Of a DNA stretch of 64,000 nucleotides, positions 53,501-62,500 are shown piece after piece. The position numbers and the translations under genes were made by a program. Under the pieces are notes generated by a model. It did not search any database and was not told where the DNA came from. It saw only the letters and a list, made by a program, of their open reading frames with translations. The DNA comes from Solen grandis. Taxonomy: Eukaryota; Mollusca; Bivalvia; Adapedonta; Solenidae. How positions within the stretch are numbered: position 1 is the stretch's first letter; each line of letters opens with the position of its first letter. The stretch lies in assembly GCA_021229015.1 (NCBI GenBank), contig CM037777.1, positions 23,193,313 to 23,257,312 on the forward strand, in the 5' to 3' direction.

Positions 53501-56500
53501 AGTTATTTTTTCTCTCACAATTTTTTTTTTACATAGATCTCTTAGCTAGAATGGAATCAGTATCCCCAATTAAGAGACCTGTTGAATAATAAAATGGTAA
53601 CAATATCTGAGGAAGTAAATGTTTTAAATACTTAAAAAGGTGGTTTTGATCTAATTTACTATCATCAAAACAAATATATGATTTATATGACGGTAGTCGA
53701 TTTAATTTAAAACAAACAGAGCAGACAGATTCAATTAAATTCAATAGGAGAACCAGCTATTTACGGTAGCCTATATTAGAAAAAGATCGAGATATATCAA
53801 ATTCAAGTCATACGTAAATCAAAGCAAATTGAGGATATGGGGTGATTGGGATAAGATGATTTTTTTAATACAGAATAAGACTTTGTTAAATTTTTAAGTA
53901 TTTGATACTGGAAGTACATCGATGGGAAATAAAGTAGGTCTACAAAAGATCACCGAAAAAGGCGCAAAGAGTGGGTAATTAGCTTTATTTTACCAGGAGT
54001 CAGCTTTATTAAAGGATATAACAATACAGAAAATGGCATTAATTTTAAAGGGACAGGCTTTATTTTCACACGTGCCACTAATTGGTGAACAATATAAACG
54101 GCTTAGGATAATCCTTTGTTGACGGAAACCTGGAAATTGCTTCTTTTGTTCTATAGAATTTTTTCTTTCTTTTCTAGTTAGATTTGGATATTTCAAATAG
54201 AAATAAAAACAAGTCTAAATTACCTGTCCATGATTAAACGAAATTAACATGTGTGTGAAAACAGTAACAGTTTGCGGCCATTTTGCTGTAGATTACAATT
54301 TTCAGGACATTTTTGTTTCTGCGATGGCCGTTGGTGTATTTTTCAACAGTGCTTTTTGGAGGATTTGGCTAATTGGGTCTAGCTGGTACAACGTATCTTA
54401 TATTTAGTTCTTGAATAAATTATCCATTAAATATGTATGTATTTGTTAAATTTATTTAAAATATAATTTATTTATCTATTTAAAAATTTAATTGCAATTT
54501 GAGGATAATATCACAGGCTAGGTGACGCGGACAGAAATCGTCGAACAAAAGATGAAACTCTAAAAGTTTAACCCATAATTTTTCAACTCAATCTACACAA
54601 CTTATCTATGTAGACTCTAATCTATTTCCTTCACCCATTACTCAACAACTACATTTCAAAAGATAAAGGCATCCATAACCCACTTTAAACAATATGACCC
54701 GTTCGCCGGAAAGTCTTGAAAATTTATTAGATCTATAACGATCCTATGCTTTGAACAATTATTTATTCGCGCCAAGCGTCATTGGTAACCGCATAATACG
54801 ATTTAATTGGCTATCTTACAGCAGGTGAAGTGATCTCCCTTTGTACACAATACAGGGGAGACCACTCTACGTAGTTAACTCATTATTTTTATTAAACATG
54901 AATCGATATAAGACTTAAATTGTAACAGACAACGTAAGTAATCTACAGTTAAATGTTGCCATGCGGTGAGTAACCACTTAACTGATTTTGAAAAGCTGAA
55001 ATTCTAATGCTGGCTTTTAAGGAAGCGCTGAACTCAAAATATATCGTGCGGAACGATTCACACGGAAGGAACGATGCGATAAACGAAACACGTTACACGA
55101 TACACGAAACACGTTACACGAAACACGTTAGAATCGTGCACGATAAACGCACGATAAACGTACGCACCATACACGAACGATACACGGAAACGGAACGCAC
55201 GATACACACACGATACACGAAAAATATGCCAACATGAACGCAAGCCCCACTGTAATAAAACCACCATTGGGCCTCAGATATTTGGTCTGAATAGTAAGCT
55301 GGTCTAATTGAGAATTTGAAGGATTGGTCCTAAAAAATATAGTTTATTATTTTAGTGAGGTGGGCCATATATTGAGGTGTTCTTAACAATGAGGATTTAA
55401 ACATCTGTTTTTATTGGAAAAATTTTTTTTACTAGTTCCTTTCTATGATTCTTGTGTAGGACCAGTACTTTGCATCTTTGAAGGTCATCAAGTAGTATTC
55501 CCTCCTTGGGGTTTGAACCCAAACCGTTGGATCAACTTTATGTATCCTACCACTGGACAAAGGCAGTCTTGATATTTAAGGGGTCTAGTAATTGAGGTAT
55601 GGTCTTCATATTGAGGCTGATCTAATTTTCAAAATGGTCTTGATAGTTAATTATCTTAATTATGAGTTGGTCTTAATAGTGAGTTAGTTCTTTAAGTGAA
55701 GATAGGTGGTCTTAATAGGAAAGAGGGAAGTGTTGTCTTAATGTTTGAGTGGTTGTAACTTTGAAGTGGTTTCAGTAATTAAGTGTAGACTTAATAGTGA
55801 GGTGCTCTTAATAGTGAAGTGGTTTTAACAGTGAGATAATCTTAGTAGTGAGGTGGTCTTAATAGTGAGGTGATCTTAAGTGAGGTCATCTTAATAGTGA
55901 GGTCGTCTTAGTAGTGAGGTGATCTTAATAGTGAGGTGGTCTTAGTAGTGAGGTGGTCTTAATAGTGAGGTGGTCTTAATAGTGGGGTGGTCTTAATAGT
56001 GAGGTGGTCTTAATAGTGGGGTGGTCTTAATAGTGGGGTGGTCTTAATAGTGGGGTGGTCTTAATAGTGAGGTCGTCTTAATAGTGGGGTGGTCTTAATA
56101 GTGGGGTGGTCTTAATAGTGAGGTGGTCTTAATAGTGAGGTGGTCTTAATAGTGGGGTGGTCTTAATAGTGGGGTGGTCTTAATAATGAAGTGGTCTTAA
56201 TAGTGAGGTGGTCTTAATAGTGGGGTGGTCTTAATAGTGAGGTGGTCTTAATAGTGAGGTGGTCTTAATAGTGAGGTGGTCTTAATAGTGAGGTGGTCTT
56301 AATAGTGAGGTGGTCTTAATATTGAGGTGGTCTTAATAGTGAGGTGGTCTTAATAGTGAGGTGGTCTTAATAGTGAGGTGGTCTTATAGTGAGGTGGTCT
56401 TAATAGTGAGGTGGTCTTAATAGTGAGGTGGTCTTAATAGTGAGGTGGTCTTAATAGTGAGGTTGTCTTAGTAGTGAGGTGGTCTTAATAGTGAGGTGGT

Positions 56501-59500
56501 CTTAGTAGTGAGGTTGTCTTAATAGTGAGGTCATCTTAGTAGTGAGGTGGCCTTAATAGTGAGGACGTTTTAATAATGAGGTCGTCTTAATAGTGAGGTG
56601 GTCTTAGTAGTGAGATGGTCTTAATAGTGAGGTGGTCTTAGTGAGGTCGTCTTAATAGGAGTGAGGTGGTCTTAGTAGTGTAAAAGTAAGGTTGTCTCAA
56701 TAGTGAGGTGATCTTAATAGTGATATGTTCTTGATAGTGAGGTGTTTTTAAAAGTGGGTTAGTCTTAATAGTGATGTGGTCTTAATAGTGATGTGGCCAT
56801 AATAGTGAGGTGGTCTAAATAGTGATATGTTCTTCATAGTGAGGTGTTTTTAACAGTGAGTTAGTCTTAATAGTGAACAAGTCTTAATAGTGATGTGGTC
56901 TTAATAGTGAGGCGATGTTAACAAAGAGGTGGTCTTAATAGTGAGTTGGTCTTAATAATGATGTGGTCTTAATAGTGATGTGGTCTTAATAGTGATGTGG
57001 TCTTAATAGTGATGTGGTCTTAATAGTGATGTGGTCTTAATAGTGATGTGGTCTTAATAGTGATGCAGTCTTAATAGTGATGCAGTCTTAATAGTGATGT
57101 GGTCTTAAAAGTGGTCTTTATAGTGATGTGGTCAATAGTGATGAGGACTTCTCATCATGAGGTTCAACTGTATTAAAATGTTTTGCCCTGAAATTTCTAA
57201 GTAAGTAAGTAAGCCTGTATAAGTTTTTGCCATATTGATTTCTAGTCTGAATGCAGTGTTTTATTGCATTTTGTCATTATTGTATCAGCATTGATATTGG
57301 ATATCTTCTGAAGACAATATACAGCAAACAGTTTTCACATCTTGTAGGGAGCTTGATGTATTCATGCACAAAATGGACATCATGAATGAATTCCTGCGAA
57401 TTGGGACCAGGAAGACATACTCCATGGACACAAAGAGGGTAAGTATCAATCCAGTCTCACATCAGCACATGTGGACGAATTTATTAAGCAACCCTCTGGG
57501 AGCAGGGGACCATATGATCCACCCGCTTGTTACATGTGAAAGTCTAAATACATAAGGCCATTTTTTTTTTTTTAGATTTATGGACCAGCCAACTCGAAGT
57601 TTTCCCAAAACCAGAATTTTTTTTTTTTCAACTCAGTTTTTTTTTAGCCGAAACTGCAAACCGCCGCATATTCCATGTATTTTGGGAGCAGTCTTTTAAA
57701 CGTGACATTAATTCAAGCATTTACTATACTGAATGATATTGAGCGAAATATGCCAAATGTTTATATCCCATATAATCAAAAAGCAGTTAAATGACATAGA
57801 TGAAACAACATGTCCACGTGCTCGCTAGTCTTGTTTTTGTTTCTTTAATCTTTATTTAATCATATATGTAGAATGCCACTTCTGGGATAGATTCTACGGA
57901 GGTAGAGTATGCAGTAGAGCTGAGGGATGGCTTGCTCTACTGTATCGGTGCACATAATTTGATCATCTTGGTGGTTCAAATCCTCAAGTGTTTTACAAAA
58001 AAACAAGTTTTTAAATTCTTTATTGCATGGAAAAAGAAATTTAAATGATCTTGATTTATTAACATATGTTTTAGTTTTAACTGATAATCATAAAGTTAAC
58101 AATGTTGATATCCTGTCACATTGAAATGAATTGAATCACAGCATGGATAATTACAATAAAATTTGGTGGTTGGTACTTTACATTCTAAGGACTGCACAGC
58201 ACTACATGATATTAAATTTAAGATGTTATTTTTATGTATACATGTACTAAAGTAACATATTAAAAGGGTACTTTTTGGTCTACATATTATTCTTTTTTTC
58301 CCTCCTCCTACCCTAAACTTTTAGAAAAAAAATCCGTAAATCTATTAATAAAAAAAACTGACCTTATGCTAAAACCATTACAGGAACTTAACTCCTTTTG
58401 ATTTTGATTTTCTGAATAACAATGTTTTATTGGTTTGTTTTTTTGTTGTTTCAGCTTTATGAATCAATTACAAAATATGATCATCATTAGATATGCAGAT
58501 AAAACTCCTCTAATATTTTTTCTATTTTCAGTATATTATAATCAGTCACTATCTCAGTCAGTCAGTCTGTCAAGTTTTTTTATACATTCCACAAACCTAG
58601 TTTGGGGGGGTATATAGGAGTCACTGTGTCCACCCTTTCAGTTGGTCAGTCAGTCTGTAGCTTTTTTGTCCGTGCTATTTTGTGAATTTTCTTGAGCTTT
58701 CTTCATCTGCTCTGTTTCTCAATATCTACTGGATGGAATTCAATCAAACTTCATAGAAAGTTTCATTAGCAAGCACAGATGTGCATATTGTACAGTTGTT
58801 ACGGTTGAAAGTTTTTCTTAGAGTTATGGCCCTTTGATGATTTGCTTGAGGTTTTCTGTCCGAGTTATTTCTCAGTAACTACTGGATGGATTTCATTTAA
58901 ACAGGAAGTTTCACTAGCATGCACAGATGTGAATGATATTACCGTTAATATTGTTAACAGATTTCTTCCCTGTGTCATTTATCAGGGCAAAAGTCTCTAT
59001 TTACACAATGTTATAACTTTGCTGAGTGCACCATGAGGGGAATGGGATGTGAGGACATTAAATTGCTTTGCAAAGTTTCTGTTTGATCTGTCTGCTGTTG
59101 TCATAGTTTTCATTAGTTGTATCAAATTCTGCCACTTTTTGGAGAGCATTTTTGTGAAAGAAGCAGTTTGGGGGGTATTCATCACCTATAGTAATAGCTC
59201 TATTTTTTTTTCAGTTAAAGGGTCCTGGACTGCCGACATTAATGGAACAGTTGACTCGTGTACGGACAGAAATTCTTCACGTGCAGACAAAGGTAAAGTG
59301 TACATGCTGCTCTGAGATAATGCAGATATTTTCTTTCTAGTTTCAGTTACCAAAGTAAAAGAATTGTGCAAGACATTTTATATTTTGACATTGTATTGCT
59401 TATCTCAGTATCTGTCATCTGTTGCTGCCCTTCCTCATATGTCATCTTTTGTGAAAAATTTCTCTCAAACTATTTCTTATCTGAAATCATGGAACTATTT

Positions 59501-62500
59501 TTCAGGTGCAAGAAGCAATTAAAATGAACTAAAAGAAATATGGAACTATTTTTTAGGCGCAGGAGGCTATTAATCTGGCCTCAGTACCATCAGAGTATGA
59601 ATACCTAGAAGACCAGTCTGACCCCACCTACAAGGAGAGTCACATGGTGTCTGGCCCCTTCCTCTCCTCCACATACAGACCCTGTATCCCACATAGTATA
59701 TTTGAGGTAAGAAATGTGTCTGAGATTTGAGATTTTCTCTAAGTTTGTATCCTAGATTTACACGATGATGTGGGCTATAAAGGAATTGTGCATGTTTATC
59801 TTGCAGCATCTTGTCCCATTCTACTTACAGATCAATATCTTAAGAAGCCATTGAACAATAACAATGAAAATTTGCTCACTTATGCATCTACTGAAGGGCA
59901 ATTATTAGTGAAAGACACATCTCTCTTTTTAGCTCACCTGAGCACAACGTGCTCATGGTGAGATATTGTAATCGCCTTTTGTCCGTTGTGCGTGCATCCG
60001 GTGTCAGCAATTTCCTTTAAACAACATCTCCTTCTATACCGCTGAATGGATTTTGACCAAACTTCACAGGAATCATCCTTATGATGTCAACTATCAAATT
60101 TGTTCAAATTATTTTGTTTGGTTGAAAAAGTAGGTCACAGGAGCTAAAAAAAGATTTTAGAAATGCAAATTTGAAAATCTTCTTCTGAAAAACTGCAAGG
60201 CCTAGAGCTTTGATATTTGGTGTTTAGCATTGTCTAGTGGATCTCTTCAAAGTTTGTTCAAATCATGGCCCTGGGGTCAAAATTGGTTTGCCCCAGGGAT
60301 CATTTGATTTAACAGACTTGTATAGAAAAAAAAATAAAAAATAGAAAATCTTCTCCTCAGAAACCACAAGGCCTGGAGTTAAGATATTTTTTGTGTAACA
60401 TGGCCTTATGAGTATCTACCAGGTTTGTTTAAATCATGGCCCTGGGGTCAAAATTGGCCCCCCCAGGGGTTACTTGGTTTTACATAGGCTTATATAGGAA
60501 AACTAGAAGAATCTTCTTGTCAGAAACCACAAGGCCCGGAGTTAAGATATTTGGTGTGTTACATGGCCTTATAGACATCTACCAAGTTTGTTCAAATTAT
60601 GGCCCTTGGGTCAAAATTGGTCCCACTCTAGGGGTCACTTTATTTTATAGCTATAACTATCAAACTTTGGACCACAGGTTCAGTTTTTGTGTGGAATTAC
60701 GATTATTTTTCTGTACTTTTGCATTGATTTTGTATTCAGTATGACTGTATTATATAAGGCAATGAAGGCAATATTTCTCAGGTGAGCGATTCAGGGCCAT
60801 CATGGCCCTCTTGTTTTCAAGAGTTATGGCCCTTTTTTTTTTGTAAGAAAGTTTGGCTTTTTGTTTAATATTCCTGCCATTCCTAGGCTCACATTTATTC
60901 AGCATTTGATAATATGCATGTCTTTTTTGGTTCATTTTAAGCTCACTTTTTCCAAAGGTGAGCTTTTTTAGCTCACCTTTTCCAAAGGTTAGCTAATGTG
61001 ACTGATGAGAATGTCCATCGTCTGTTGTCAACATTTACCTTAAACAACATCTCCTCCTAAACTACTGGGCCAATTTTCATAAAACTTTACAGGAATGTTC
61101 CTTGGATAGTCCTTTTCTAAATATTTCAAATAATTAGATTCCATACCAAAACCTGGTTGTCATGGCAACTTAAAGTGGAAAAAATGTGAAAACTTCAAAA
61201 ATCTTCTTGTCCAAAAGTATGGACTGAATTTGAAAATATTTTGCACAGATGTTCCTTTGGTCACTCCCTACCAAGATTGTATTTAGATCTGTCAAAAAAA
61301 ATTGCTAGTAGGGGGCATAGCCCATTTTCCATGATATCATATTTGCTATTTTCCTCCCTCTAATACCTTGTTCTCAGAAGATCGATTCCAGGGCCTTCAT
61401 GGCCCTCTCATTTTTTGTTGTTGTTGTTTTTGCTGTTGTTGTTGCTGTTTTTAGCTCACCTGAGCACGAAGTGCTCAAGGTGAGCTATTGTGATCACCTT
61501 TTGTCCGTCGTCCGTCGTCCATCGTCCGTGCGTGCGTCCGTCCGTCGTCAACAATTTGCTTTAAAGAACATCTCCTCCTGAACCGCTGAAGGGATTTTGA
61601 CCAAACTTCACAGGAATCATCCTTATGATGCCCTCTATCAAAGTTGTACAAATTATTCAGATTGGTTGAAAAAGTAGGTCACAGGAGCTAAAAATAGATT
61701 TTAAAAACTCAAACTTTGAAAATCTTCTTCTGCAAAACTGCAAGGCCTAGAGCTTAGATATTTGGTATGTAGCATCATCTTATGGGCCATTACCAAGATT
61801 GTACAAATCATAGCCCTATGGTGATAAATGCCCCCGCACCAGGGGTCACTTGTTTTACATAGAGTTATATAGGAAAATCTTTAAAAAATCTTCTTCTATA
61901 AACTAAGGCTAGAGCTTAGATATTTGGTATGTAGCATCATCTAATGGTTCATTACCAAGATTGTTCAAATCATAGCCCTATGGTGATAAATGCCCCCGCA
62001 CCAGGGGTCACTTGTTTTACATAGAGTTATATAGGAAAATCTTAAAAAATCTTCTTCTGTAAATCCATAAGGCCCAGAGCTTAGATATTTGGTATGTAGC
62101 ATCATATAATGGTTCATTACCAAGATTGTTCAAATCATAGCCCTATGGTGATAAATGCCCCCGCACCAGGGGTCACTTGTTTTACATAGAGTTATATAGG
62201 AAAATCTTAAAAAATCTTCTTCTGTAAATCCATAAGGCCCAGAGCTTAGATATTTGGTATGTAGCATCATCTAATGGTTCATTACCAAGATTGTTCAAAT
62301 CATAGCCTTACGGTGATAAATGACCCCGCACCAGTGGTCACTTGTTTCACATAGAGTTACATAGGAAAAGACCTAGAGCTTAATCTATAGATTTGATGTG
62401 AAATATTGTCTAGTGGTCCGTACCCACATAATTCATAATTATAGACCAATCATAAAAAAAATATTTTGCAATATTACTAGTTTGAGAGATTATGACTAGA

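Noticed and set aside
53529..54196. Minus-strand frames inside the 4.83-kb element as transposase fragments
   Set aside because: No DDE, HTH or zinc finger motifs seen; both are about 70 codons and AT-driven.
55575..57145. Regular short repeats that could suggest a CRISPR array
   Set aside because: Units are directly adjacent without unique spacers, and the genome is eukaryotic.
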